Below are positions 8,285 through 16,278 of a stretch of DNA of 64,000 bases, in pieces. The stretch's first letter is position 1, and every line of letters begins with the position of its first letter. The notes beneath the pieces are model-generated. The model did not search any database and was not told the DNA's origin. It saw only the letters and a program-made list of their open reading frames with translations. This DNA comes from Pseudomonas viciae. Lineage in GTDB: Bacteria > Pseudomonadota > Gammaproteobacteria > Pseudomonadales > Pseudomonadaceae. The DNA lies in contig NZ_CP035088.1 in NCBI RefSeq assembly GCF_004786035.1, positions 81,001 through 145,000 of the forward strand. The letters are read 5' to 3'. A program made the translations under genes and the position numbers.

Positions 8285-9402
8285 GCCTGGGTTGTCAGCA
8301 GATGGGCCACTTGTCCGCGCGCCTCATGCAGGCGCTGGGGGATGGTCTGGCTGTTGAAGTTGGCATCGATTTCGCGCAGCAGTGCTTCCAGCAGTGGGCT
8401 GGCAGGCGGTTCGCTACGCGCCAGGTAATCCTCTGCCGTTTCAAGCAGACGATGCAGGCGGGCCATTGGTTGCAGCGTCGCTTCCTCGACGGCACTGAAC
8501 AGATGGCTGTTGCTGCATTGGGCAAAAAGATCCTGCAACACCTCGCGGCCGTGTTGTTGAATTTCCCGGGTCGGCAGCACGTAAAGCAGGGGCCAGAGAT
8601 CGGCTTCGCTGGCTTCCAGATGTCCGCGCAGCAAAGCCGCCGCTGCGATCAGGCGCTGAGATTTGACGATACGTCGGTCGGAGAGCTGTATACCGGCTTC
8701 CCGCAACCGGCGGATGGCCTGGGCCAGCGCAGGCCGCATCCGTGACAAATCGACGTCCTTGAGCGCGTGGCCCAGCGTGTCGAGCTGAGTCAGCCCCAGC
8801 AGTTGCGGAACCGGGCGCTGCTCCGACTGCCAGCCGCCGGCCAGCATCGCTTCGAGCTGGTTGTCGGGTACTGCGTCCACGAACAGGTGTAGCAAAAAGC
8901 GGTCGCCGAAGGCCGCCAGCGATTCGTCGTCGGGCAGGCCGTTCGCCGCTGCGACACAGACGCGCAAGGGGCACTGGACCTGGGTGTGACCACGGCGGAA
9001 ACGTCGCTCGTTGAGCACGCCAAGCAGAGTATTGAGGATTGCCGTCGAGCCCAGGAACACTTCATCCAGGAACACAATGTCGGCTTCAGGCAGCATGCCG
9101 CTGATATCGGTCTCAACCGTGCCTTCGCGCAGCTTCTTCAGGTCGACCGTGCCAAACAGTTCCGAAGGCTCGGTGAAGCGCCCTAGCAAATACTCGAAGT
9201 AGCGACCGCCCATGGACTGCGCGACTCGACGCACCACGGCGCTTTTCGCCGTGCCGGGCGGGCCCACCACCAGAATGTGCTCCTGGGCGACCGCCGCCAG
9301 TACGATCAACTCGGCCAACTGCTCGCGACCGACCAGGCCCTCGGTGGCTGCGCGAACGGCGTGACGGATCTGACTGGCGGCGAGATCGAGCGAAGCGGAC
9401 AT
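8281..9402 (-). CDS. MoxR-family AAA+ ATPase
   Basis: This 373-residue cytoplasmic AAA+ ATPase is the first gene of the operon. Walker A GPPGTAKS is at 47-54, Walker B IVFLDE at 109-114, and a sensor-like AAAN follows. MoxR ATPases act as chaperone-like remodelers together with vWA partners. The frame opens further upstream, but the start at 9402 is supported by AAGGAAG 7 bases before the ATG, and the upstream extension is translated intergenic sequence. It is divergent from the RTX gene across 186 bases. Expected cofactor: ATP/Mg. The ATPase class is certain; the target is unknown. Confidence 0.9.
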   Translation of the reverse strand: MSASLDLAASQIRHAVRAATEGLVGREQLAELIVLAAVAQEHILVVGPPGTAKSAVVRRVAQSMGGRYFEYLLGRFTEPSELFGTVDLKKLREGTVETDISGMLPEADIVFLDEVFLGSTAILNTLLGVLNERRFRRGHTQVQCPLRVCVAAANGLPDDESLAAFGDRFLLHLFVDAVPDNQLEAMLAGGWQSEQRPVPQLLGLTQLDTLGHALKDVDLSRMRPALAQAIRRLREAGIQLSDRRIVKSQRLIAAAALLRGHLEASEADLWPLLYVLPTREIQQHGREVLQDLFAQCSNSHLFSAVEEATLQPMARLHRLLETAEDYLARSEPPASPLLEALLREIDANFNSQTIPQRLHEARGQVAHLLTTQA

Positions 9403-9509
9403 GGGGCATCTTCCTTGAATCTGGAGGGCACATCTTGCCTGAAGGAAAGGGCGAACTGGCCAGTTCATCGGCATGCGATGCGCAAGCTTGAGGCTGTATG
9501 CGTCAGTCT

Positions 9510-9590
9510 TCCCTTCGTTTCGTAAATGGCAACCTGACCGAGCCGTGCCTATAGTTTTTGGCGCCACATCGCTATTGGAGGCATGGACAT
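9510..9590. repeat. Direct repeat B / shared upstream region of moxR and the RTX gene
   Basis: This is the partner of 2815-2897. It lies in the 186-base divergent region between moxR and the RTX gene and ends in the RTX gene's ribosome binding site (GGAGG at 9577-9581). TATAGT at 9551-9556 could be a -10 box; no convincing -35 box is seen. It therefore probably carries expression signals, and its twin carries the same signals with no gene behind them. Confidence 0.75.
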
Positions 9591-11577
9591 GAGCCAGAGC
9601 ATTTCGCCCGCCGCTTCAGCTGCGCGGAACACAGGCATGGTCGCCACGACCTTATGGGGCTCGGACAAAATCGCAGGTATCACGGTCGATCCAGACGGTG
9701 CGATCTGGCTTGGCGCTTATAGTCGCCTGGGGCTAGGAGGCGAAGAGGATTCAGGCTTCACCGGCAGCCTGGTCCGGTTCAATGCCAACGGTAGCCTGGA
9801 CCGCGACTTCAGCGGCGACGGTAAATCCCTGCTCCCTGTGTCGCTCGATATCGAGGACGGCGGTAATGCCGCCGTGCAGCCGGGCGGGGGCTACCTGGTG
9901 GCGCGCTACGTGAAAGTAGGCGACGCCTGGGTGTCGGGCGTCAGTCGTAATTTGGCGGACGGCAGCCTCGATACGAGTTTCGGGAACGGCGGCACCGTGA
10001 CAGTGCCTTTCTATTGGAATGAAGATCTAGGCCAGCAAGCGTCGTTCTCCGTGCAACGCGACGGCAGCTTCTTCGCAAGCGCTGGGTATCCCTCTGGAGA
10101 GATCTACATCGCCCGCTTCGACGCGACGGGGGCCTTGGTTTCGTCTTTCGCAGAGGCCGGGGTCCTGCACCTGCCAGCATCTGTCGGCATTCATCCCGGC
10201 GGCACGATCGACGTTTCGCTGCAAGGAGACGGGAAGGTATTGATCACGGGGCAAGATACCCTGACCCGCCTCAACCCGGACGGTACGCTGGATAGCAGCT
10301 TTGCGAACGGGGGCAGCCTGGCCTTGGATGTCCATGCAGACGCCCTCGTCATCCAGAACGACGGCAAAATCCTGCTGGCGGGCGCCACGGGCGGCGTGGC
10401 GACCGTCATCCGACTCAATGCCGACGGCTCACTCGACAGCGATTTCGGTGATCAGGGGCGGGTAAGTTGGGGCTCGGAAAGCGCTCCTTTCGCAGTCGCC
10501 GACATGATCGTGCTGGCCGACGGCAGACTATTGATTGGTGGAAGCCAAGGTACGAGCGCGGACGGCTACCTGGCCGCCTTGGTCCAGTTGAACCCCGACG
10601 GCAGCCTGGACCACAGCTTTGGCAATCCCGACGACGGCTATTACCACCTCGACGGTGGCCGCGACGATGACTTCTTGCTCGGGACCGCCTCGTTCGACGA
10701 TGCGATCTTTGGCGGGGCCGGTAACGATCTGCTCGATGGCCAGCAAGGTCGCGACTTGCTGACGGGCGGTGTCGGCGCCGATACGTTCCGTTACCAGTCA
10801 GTCACCGACAGTTACCGAACCGCAACCGCGGCCCATAGCGACCGAATCACTGACTTCGACCCCGGCACCGATACGATCGACCTCGCCTCCCTGGGCTTCC
10901 TCGGGCTGGGCAATGGACATGACGGAACGCTGGCGATACGCGTCAATGAAAGCGGGACGCGGACCTACCTCAAGAGTTTCGATACCAACGCGGACGGGGA
11001 ACGTTTCGAAGTGGTCTTCGACGGTAACTTGGGCCAAGCGCTGAATGAAACCAACATTCTGTTTCAGCAAGCCAGGTTGGTGGGCACAGAAGGGGACGAT
11101 CGTTTACAAGGCAACGCTCGAGGCGAAATCATCGAAGGGGGCGCGGGCGATGATCGCCTTTATGGCGCGCTAGGGAATGATGTGTTGGTTGGCGGAGAGG
11201 GCCGGGACCTATTGGTGGGTGGTGGTAACAACGATGTGTTCCGCTTCGACGGACTGAGCGACAGCTACCGTACCGCCACCGAAAACCACACTGATCGCCT
11301 GATGGACTATACCGCGGGTGAAGACACGATCGACTTGTCTGCCTTGGGCTTTACCCGGCTGGGGGATGGTTATGGCGGCACGTTGGATGTGGTGGTCAAT
11401 GAAGCCAAGAACCTGACTTACTTGAAGAGCTACGAAGTCGATGCGTCCGGGGCTCGATTTGAGTTGAGCTTGGTGGGGGACCACTCCGGTTACCGTGATT
11501 TGAACATCATCTTTGCCGAGCCCTCGGAAGGGGAGGCCATTCAATTAGTTGGAGTGGCTAATGACGTCTGGGTGTAA
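9589..11577 (+). CDS. Delta-60 repeat / RTX calcium-binding protein, probably type I secreted
   Basis: The product is 662 residues without a signal peptide. The first half has repeated units of the delta-60 type (LNPDGSLDxSFGNxG pattern, several copies between about 60 and 350), expected to fold as a propeller. The second half has two RTX nonapeptide blocks (GGAGNDLLDG near 380, GGAGDDRLYG near 520). Each is followed by a closely related module of about 100 residues (DSYRTAT..DTIDL..LGF). RTX repeats bind calcium and mark substrates of type I exporters; no exporter is nearby. The start at 9589 was chosen because GGAGG is 7 bases upstream; ATG at 9583 is too close. Substrate and activity are unknown. 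Confidence 0.85.
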   Translation: MSQSISPAASAARNTGMVATTLWGSDKIAGITVDPDGAIWLGAYSRLGLGGEEDSGFTGSLVRFNANGSLDRDFSGDGKSLLPVSLDIEDGGNAAVQPGGGYLVARYVKVGDAWVSGVSRNLADGSLDTSFGNGGTVTVPFYWNEDLGQQASFSVQRDGSFFASAGYPSGEIYIARFDATGALVSSFAEAGVLHLPASVGIHPGGTIDVSLQGDGKVLITGQDTLTRLNPDGTLDSSFANGGSLALDVHADALVIQNDGKILLAGATGGVATVIRLNADGSLDSDFGDQGRVSWGSESAPFAVADMIVLADGRLLIGGSQGTSADGYLAALVQLNPDGSLDHSFGNPDDGYYHLDGGRDDDFLLGTASFDDAIFGGAGNDLLDGQQGRDLLTGGVGADTFRYQSVTDSYRTATAAHSDRITDFDPGTDTIDLASLGFLGLGNGHDGTLAIRVNESGTRTYLKSFDTNADGERFEVVFDGNLGQALNETNILFQQARLVGTEGDDRLQGNARGEIIEGGAGDDRLYGALGNDVLVGGEGRDLLVGGGNNDVFRFDGLSDSYRTATENHTDRLMDYTAGEDTIDLSALGFTRLGDGYGGTLDVVVNEAKNLTYLKSYEVDASGARFELSLVGDHSGYRDLNIIFAEPSEGEAIQLVGVANDVWV

Positions 11578-11623
11578 AACGCAGACCGGGTTATTCCTTG
11601 TCTTGGGCCGCATCCCTTTACTC

Positions 11624-11656
11624 CCAGATCACCCTCGCTTGTTGGGGGTGATCTGG
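11624..11656 (+). terminator. Rho-independent-like terminator after the RTX gene
   Basis: A perfect 11-base stem, CCAGATCACCC with GGGTGATCTGG, has an 11-base loop and lies 47 bases after the RTX stop codon. Only a weak T-run follows (GGTCTTTG). The rest of 11578-11820 shows no gene. Confidence 0.65.
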
Positions 11657-11820
11657 GGCTGTCGGTCTTTGCCGTGGCGATGGGGGGGTCATGAAGCGGT
11701 GGTGGTTTGAGTAGGTTTACTGAAGAGAGAAAGGGGGGCGGACTGAATATCAAAAAATAAATGCGTCACTCTTTCACGTCCCAATGCCCAGCAGATCTGC
11801 GCAAAACAACACCTCAACCC

Positions 11821-12303
11821 TTAGGTTGAACAGAACGTAAGTACGCTCTCATATATTACTGCGTCTTGAGTTATCAGTAAGAGGCGACAGGCGCCCAGCA
11901 GAGCATGCACGGGTTGTAAATCTTCAATTTGTGCCCAGAACGCGTCGACCTTATCGCTCTCTCCGAACGGTTGAAATGCGATAGCGCTGCTAAATCTGGA
12001 GAGCCTCACCCGATCAGGCAAGCGCTCAAAAACATACCACTCATCAAAGCCCGGCGTGGGCAACTGAGCGATATCCATAATGATAGGACTGATCGCCAAG
12101 TCACCTACACGTTGCCACCCGCTAGCGATCTCAACGGCGCTAAGGTTATAGGGCCCGCTATCCGACGCAGCAATCGCCACATAACGCCCACGTACGAGCT
12201 GAGGAAGCTGGCGAATGAGGTCGCCCAGGTTAACGTCGTATCCATCGTGCCAGTCGAGAGCGCTGTAGCCCGCGTGCGCCCCGGTATGCAGTTCGGTTGT
12301 CAT
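11821..12303 (-). CDS. Hypothetical protein, 160 residues
   Basis: I do not recognise this protein. It starts at the ATG at 12303, which has AAAGGA 5 bases upstream; the open frame continues back to 12474, but that part runs through a hairpin repeat. It is soluble, with no signal peptide or membrane segment, and has several Trp and acidic residues, e.g. HDGYDVNLGDLIRQL near the N-terminus. It stands alone with a GGGGAC-family hairpin just upstream. A small orphan of this kind may be an immunity-like cargo gene, but nothing in the sequence proves it. Confidence 0.6.
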   Translation of the reverse strand: MTTELHTGAHAGYSALDWHDGYDVNLGDLIRQLPQLVRGRYVAIAASDSGPYNLSAVEIASGWQRVGDLAISPIIMDIAQLPTPGFDEWYVFERLPDRVRLSRFSSAIAFQPFGESDKVDAFWAQIEDLQPVHALLGACRLLLITQDAVIYESVLTFCST

Positions 12304-12330
12304 ATATTTCCTTTGAGGATCAGCGATGAC

Positions 12331-12366
12331 AAAAAAGGGATTTATTTTCTGAAAATAAATCTGAGA
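12331..12366. repeat. Degenerate GGGGACAG-type hairpin
   Basis: The perfect 10-base arms GATTTATTTT (12339-12348) and AAAATAAATC (12352-12361) have a three-base loop and sit next to AAAAAAGGGA. It is a decayed copy of the repeat family, in the 5' region of the minus-strand hypothetical gene. Confidence 0.65.
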
Positions 12367-12447
12367 GTCATCTGGCCGGCCTCCCCACCTCACAGAGGTG
12401 GCGCAAAATTCAAGGTGCGAACTTAGACTTTTGCTGAGGAGGTCGTG

Positions 12448-13125
12448 ATGAAATTCTGTGGCATAGACCTGCATTCGAACAACAGCATTGTAGTGCTGGC
12501 CCTAGTCCTCACGCTGTTCGGCTGCGCTACCGCGTCGGACCCGCCGAGGGGCGAGGGTGGCGATTGGCGGTCCTTCTATGTAGTGAATCATGGCCTGCAT
12601 ACCGGGTTGGTGATTGCGCGCCCCGATCTGCTTCAGGTGCTTCCCGCACTGGCTGAAGAATTCAGCGACGGCGACCTCGTTGAGTTCGGTTGGGGTGACG
12701 AGGATTTTTACCGAGCCCCACAGGCCACCTTGAGCCTTGCCCTGCGAGCCTTGTTCGGGTCGACGGCAACCGTGCTGCATGCGGTCAAGATTGACGGGGA
12801 CCCCAGGCGGCGTTTCGCCGCAAGCGAGGTCATCGAGGTGCGGGTGACGGAGGACAGCTACCAACGACTGCTCGCGTTCGTGGCCGGGACCTTCACCCAC
12901 TCAGCGACGGGCACCTTGGTGGTGCTCGGGCCTGGTCTGTATGGAGAGAGCCGGTTCTACCAGGCCGAGGGTCGCTATTCGCTGTTTTATACTTGCAATA
13001 CCTGGGTCGCAGAGGCGCTGGCCGCGAGCAACTGTCCAATGTCGCCTGCAGCGGTGATTACGGCGGGGAACGTCATGTCGCAGTTGCGCCGGGCGACAGC
13101 GGTCGGTGCATCCTGCCTTGACTGA
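12448..13125 (+). CDS. DUF2459 (TIGR02117-like) lipoprotein with an IS110-like N-terminus
   Basis: From the ATG at 12448 (GAGGAGGT upstream) the product is 225 residues. From about residue 40 it follows the DUF2459 pattern (FYVVNHGLHTGLVI, VEFGWGDEDFYRAP, CNTWVAEAL). Residues 14-26 are a hydrophobic run ending in the lipobox LFGC, so it is probably an exported lipoprotein. Oddly, residues 1-13 (MKFCGIDLHSNNS) are the hallmark start of IS110-family transposases, not of a signal peptide. The gene appears to use the start and ribosome site of an IS remnant. DUF2459 function is not established. Confidence 0.75.
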   Translation: MKFCGIDLHSNNSIVVLALVLTLFGCATASDPPRGEGGDWRSFYVVNHGLHTGLVIARPDLLQVLPALAEEFSDGDLVEFGWGDEDFYRAPQATLSLALRALFGSTATVLHAVKIDGDPRRRFAASEVIEVRVTEDSYQRLLAFVAGTFTHSATGTLVVLGPGLYGESRFYQAEGRYSLFYTCNTWVAEALAASNCPMSPAAVITAGNVMSQLRRATAVGASCLD

Positions 13126-13172
13126 AAAGGGGGAGAATTATTTTGCTGGAAATAAATCTGTCCCCTTTTTTG
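13124..13172. repeat. GGGGACAG-type hairpin after the DUF2459 gene
   Basis: AAAAGGGGGAGAATTATTT pairs with AAATAAATCTGTCCCCTTTT across TGCTGG. It begins at the DUF2459 stop codon and ends in a T-tract, so it may serve as a terminator. Confidence 0.75.
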
Positions 13173-13233
13173 TGCAGTACAATTTGAGTTTACTGGAAAA
13201 CCCAAAACGGGTTTGGAAGTTTGGAGGCATGTT

Positions 13234-13893
13234 TTGGCAAAGAATAAACTCGGAGAGTCGCAAGTTATAGACTTTTTCTCTTCGGTATTGAGGGATCAGC
13301 TGGTCAATAAATTTGGAAGCCATTCGGAATATTTCATTGGGAATTTTTCTGGCAGTCAAGATCGTAAGTATGCAGATTTTTTTGCTGGAACTAATTCCTC
13401 GTGCGTACTTATTGAGTTTAAAGAGTTTGAACGCGAGATTCGGGATGAATACAGGAAGCCTCTCCGAGAAAAGCTATGTAAAAATCTAACGAGTAAAACG
13501 GCAGCATTATCCAGAACTACCCATTTTATTGCCTATAGAGTTTCGAGTATATGTATGGATATAAAGCTATCACCATATGTAGATGTGGTTTGCCCGAAGT
13601 GGTCAATTGGAAGCCCTCCTCTTGAGGCTATAAGCTCTAAAGCACATTATGACTTTATTGATGACTTTCTCTCAGCAAAAGAAGGTGTGGCTATTGATAA
13701 ATTTTTAAAGTACGCAGGGCATCTTAACTCTACCGCTGGAGGTATTGCAGATGGGGCCAGTGCCCCCTTCAAATCAGTACTTTATAGTCGTAATACTCAA
13801 GGTAGAGTTGTAGGTACCATCTTTAATTCACTGGGCGAACTACGAAAACTAATAGATAAGGCACCGAAGATTACACAATCCTGGGAGCCGTAG
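13234..13893 (+). CDS. AT-rich orphan gene, putative PD-(D/E)XK nuclease-like protein
   Basis: From the TTG at 13234, with GGAGG 6 bases upstream, the product is 219 residues. The open frame also includes a TTG at 13213, but that one precedes the ribosome site. Residues 43-66 read QDRKYADFF then VLIEFKEFE, giving D48...E61-x-K63 in a strand context, the core of PD-(D/E)XK nucleases; the motif is short, so this is tentative. The gene is clearly more AT-rich than its surroundings and uses codons such as TTA, ATA and AGA, which suggests horizontal transfer. No methylase or partner gene is adjacent. A defence or mobile-element role is possible. Confidence 0.6.
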   Translation: MAKNKLGESQVIDFFSSVLRDQLVNKFGSHSEYFIGNFSGSQDRKYADFFAGTNSSCVLIEFKEFEREIRDEYRKPLREKLCKNLTSKTAALSRTTHFIAYRVSSICMDIKLSPYVDVVCPKWSIGSPPLEAISSKAHYDFIDDFLSAKEGVAIDKFLKYAGHLNSTAGGIADGASAPFKSVLYSRNTQGRVVGTIFNSLGELRKLIDKAPKITQSWEP

Positions 13894-13915
13894 CGGGTTC
13901 TTGTCTTTCATGAAA

Positions 13916-13943
13916 TGATGACGTCATCACTCATAGTATGAGT
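13916..13943. repeat. Two abutting palindromes after the AT-rich gene
   Basis: The perfect 14-base palindrome TGATGACGTCATCA (13916-13929) abuts the inverted repeat ACTCATA-G-TATGAGT (13929-13943). It could be an operator or a terminator-like structure; no T-tract follows. Confidence 0.6.
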
Positions 13944-13985
13944 CATTGAAGAATGAAAAAAAGTTTGAGAGTCGGGAGTCTTCAG

Positions 13986-14006
13986 AGAAATAAATCCGTC
14001 CCCTTA
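13986..14006. repeat. Half copy of the GGGGACAG repeat
   Basis: GAAATAAATCCGTCCCCTTAT is a single right arm of the repeat family, without its left arm. It lies between the AT-rich gene and the hypothetical gene that follows. Confidence 0.55.
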
Positions 14007-14054
14007 TTGGTCCTAGTTTCCGCGCCCGTTTCCGTCTTGAGTTAGAGCACGTCG

Positions 14055-14450
14055 TTAAATGGTGGACAAGTCTTTGGCAAAACGCTCGACTTGGCTCGGG
14101 AGGACCAACAGAGAAGCATTTATCCGCCAATCGCAACCGTCATCTGACGTTGAACCCAAGTAGACGCGCAAGAAAACAAATCCTGGAAAAGCAGGATCCA
14201 GGCAGGCCGAGATCGCAAAGTCCTCGCTTTCAGAAAGCCAGTCTTTCGAGGCGCCTTCCTCAAGTTGCGCTACCGAGGCGAAGAACTCGTCAAGTAGATG
14301 CTGGTTATCCGCAGCGGAAATCCATTCTGATGTAATTTCTGCGTGCAGATCAGTACCCGCGAGTCGAGCGACAATGCAGCCAGCCCGGCCGCTAGGACAC
14401 GGAATGATGGTCAGTGTCAGCCCATCCTCTTGCTTTATTTCTGCTGGCAT
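14055..14450 (-). CDS. Hypothetical protein, possibly DUF6228-like
   Basis: This is a small soluble protein of 131 residues from ATG 14450; an in-frame GTG at 14480 would add ten residues, and neither start has a good ribosome site. The C-terminal sequence (WRINASLLVLPSQVERFAKDL) has the pattern of DUF6228 proteins, which often occur as lone orphans near toxin or repeat loci. There is no signal peptide or membrane segment. It lies in the repeat-rich accessory region. The assignment is tentative and the function unknown. Confidence 0.5.
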   Translation of the reverse strand: MPAEIKQEDGLTLTIIPCPSGRAGCIVARLAGTDLHAEITSEWISAADNQHLLDEFFASVAQLEEGASKDWLSESEDFAISACLDPAFPGFVFLRVYLGSTSDDGCDWRINASLLVLPSQVERFAKDLSTI

Positions 14451-14534
14451 TGCTGCACCGGTATCAGAACTGAAGTGCACGATATTACGTATGCACGAGC
14501 TGAAAATTCAAAGACGGATTAGTACGGGGAAACT

Positions 14535-14596
14535 GGGACAGACCACGATTTTGCGCTCACCTGTAATCGGACCGTCTCATAATCGTGGTCTGTCCC
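14535..14596. repeat. GGGACAGACCACGATT inverted repeat
   Basis: The perfect 16-base arms at 14535-14550 and 14581-14596 enclose a 30-base loop. The outer end GGGACAG is shared with the other hairpins, but the inner part is different. It is non-coding. Confidence 0.8.
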
Positions 14597-14609
14597 CCGT
14601 TCCTGCCGG

Positions 14610-14697
14610 TGTGGGAGTGGATTCGCGAAGGCGGCGGCACATTCAACATTGATGCAAGCTGACCCGCCACCTTCGCGAGCAAGCCCGCTCCCACAGG
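14610..14697. repeat. Paired REP element before the sco gene end
   Basis: TGTGGGAGTGGATTCGCGAA is mirrored by TTCGCGAGCAAGCCCGCTCC. It lies 50 bases beyond the end of the minus-strand oxidase operon, a common place for REPs in pseudomonads. Confidence 0.8.
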
Positions 14698-14746
14698 GGA
14701 TCGGGGTGTTGCAGATACTGTATTCCGCAGGGGTCTCGCCTTGGCC

Positions 14747-15382
14747 TTATTTACGCTTGAGCATCTCCGGCAACTGCGCCACCAGTTTCTGGTTGTTCAA
14801 TGGCGCACGAATAAACCCACGTTGGGTGCCGTCCGGGCCGATGACGGCCAGGTTACCGCTGTGATCAACCGTGTAGTTGGGCTTGCTGGTATCCGCCGGA
14901 ATGAACGGAATGCTCACCGCATTCGCCAGTTTCTGCAGGTCTTCAACCGACGAGGCGGTCAGCCCTTTGAACTGCGGGTCGAAGTAGCCCAGGTACTGCT
15001 TGAGTTGCTTGGGCGTGTCGCGGTTGGGGTCGACGCTCACCAGTACGATCTGCAACTTATCCACAGCCTCGGGCGGCAGTTCGCTTTTGATCTGGCGCAG
15101 TTGGGCGAGGGTGGTCGGGCAGATGTCCGGGCAGAAGGTGTAGCCGAAGAACAGCAGGCTCCATTTGCCTTTCAACCCGTCCATCGCCACGGGCTGGCCG
15201 TCCTGGTCGGTCATTTTCACGTCCGGCAGGTTGCGGCTCTGGGGCAGCAGGATGATGCCGGCATCGATCAGCGCAGTCGGGTCGCCCTGGCCTCTGCCGG
15301 ACAGTACTTTGTTGATGGTCAGGCCGAGGATCACAGCGATCACGGCCGCGAGGATGAAGACGGTTTTCTGGGTTCGAGTCAT
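14747..15382 (-). CDS. SCO1/SenC copper chaperone
   Basis: SCO proteins deliver copper to, or reduce, the CuA site of cytochrome c oxidase subunit II. This 211-residue protein has an N-terminal membrane anchor (about 7-27) and a periplasmic thioredoxin-like fold. The copper ligands are CPDICP (CxxxC) and a later His in the TVDHSG motif. Its ATG overlaps the cyoE stop as ATGA, so it is the last gene of the oxidase assembly operon. A longer frame extends upstream through cyoE but is an artefact of GC-rich coding sequence. Confidence 0.95.
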   Translation of the reverse strand: MTRTQKTVFILAAVIAVILGLTINKVLSGRGQGDPTALIDAGIILLPQSRNLPDVKMTDQDGQPVAMDGLKGKWSLLFFGYTFCPDICPTTLAQLRQIKSELPPEAVDKLQIVLVSVDPNRDTPKQLKQYLGYFDPQFKGLTASSVEDLQKLANAVSIPFIPADTSKPNYTVDHSGNLAVIGPDGTQRGFIRAPLNNQKLVAQLPEMLKRK

Positions 15383-16278
15383 AGGCTCAACAGTAAGTAA
15401 TGATCTACAAGCAGGGCGATGAACAGCAGGAACAAGTACCAGATAGAGTACTTGAAGGTGTTGATCGCCGCGTGCGGCCGACTGCCACGGTACAACACCA
15501 CGGCCCATTGCAGGAACCTGGCGCCCAATACGAGAGCGCAGACAAGATAGAGCATCCCGCTCATCTGGATCACGAACGGCATCAGGCTCACCGCCAGCAG
15601 CACCAGGGTGTACAACAGGATATGGATCTTGGTGTAGTGCTCGCCGTGGGTCACCGGCAACATCGGGATGTCCGCCTTGGCGTATTCCTCCTTGCGGTGA
15701 ATCGCCAGGGCCCAGAAATGCGGCGGGGTCCAGGCGAAGATGATCAGCACCAGCAACAGCGGTTCGGCGCTGACATGACCGGTGGCGGCCACCCAACCCA
15801 ACAGCGGTGGCGCCGCACCGGCGAGGCCGCCGATGACGATGTTCTGCGGCGTCGCCCGTTTGAGGAAACCGGTGTAGACCACCGCATAGCCCAGCAACGA
15901 GGCCAGGGTCAGCCAGGCGGTCAGCGGGTTGGTGAACGCCAGCAGCATGGCCTGGCCGGCCACTGCCAGCGCCAGGGCGAAGGTCAGTGCGGCGGCCGGT
16001 GAGATGCGTCCCTCGGCCAAGGGTCGTTTGTGGGTACGGGCCATCACCGCATCGATGCGCCGGTCCACCACATGGTTGACTGCCGCCGCGCCACCGGCAC
16101 ACAGGGCGATCCCCAGGTTGCCGAACACCAGGACCGTCCACGGCACCCCGGCGCGGGTGGCGAGGAACATGCCGACCAGCGAGGTGATCAGCATCAGCAC
16201 CACCACTTTGGGCTTGGTCAGCTCCAGATAGTCGCGCCAGATCGCCTGGTTGTGGCGTTCACCGGTCAGGGTTGCCAT
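15379..16278 (-). CDS. cyoE: Protoheme IX farnesyltransferase (heme O synthase)
   Basis: The enzyme adds a farnesyl chain to heme B to make heme O, the precursor of heme A. The 299-residue integral membrane prenyltransferase has several hydrophobic helices and the conserved [20 protein letters not shown] motif (Asp-rich, prenyl-diphosphate/Mg binding). The start at 16278 has GGAGAG upstream and overlaps the end of ctaA by 13 bases. It works with CtaA next door. It is also called ctaB in this gene context. Confidence 0.95.
   Translation of the reverse strand: MATLTGERHNQAIWRDYLELTKPKVVVLMLITSLVGMFLATRAGVPWTVLVFGNLGIALCAGGAAAVNHVVDRRIDAVMARTHKRPLAEGRISPAAALTFALALAVAGQAMLLAFTNPLTAWLTLASLLGYAVVYTGFLKRATPQNIVIGGLAGAAPPLLGWVAATGHVSAEPLLLVLIIFAWTPPHFWALAIHRKEEYAKADIPMLPVTHGEHYTKIHILLYTLVLLAVSLMPFVIQMSGMLYLVCALVLGARFLQWAVVLYRGSRPHAAINTFKYSIWYLFLLFIALLVDHYLLLSL

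Noticed and set aside
15383..16141. Upstream extension of the sco gene
   Set aside because: The extension runs out of frame through cyoE and encodes a Gly/Arg-rich low-complexity product. The family start is at 15382.
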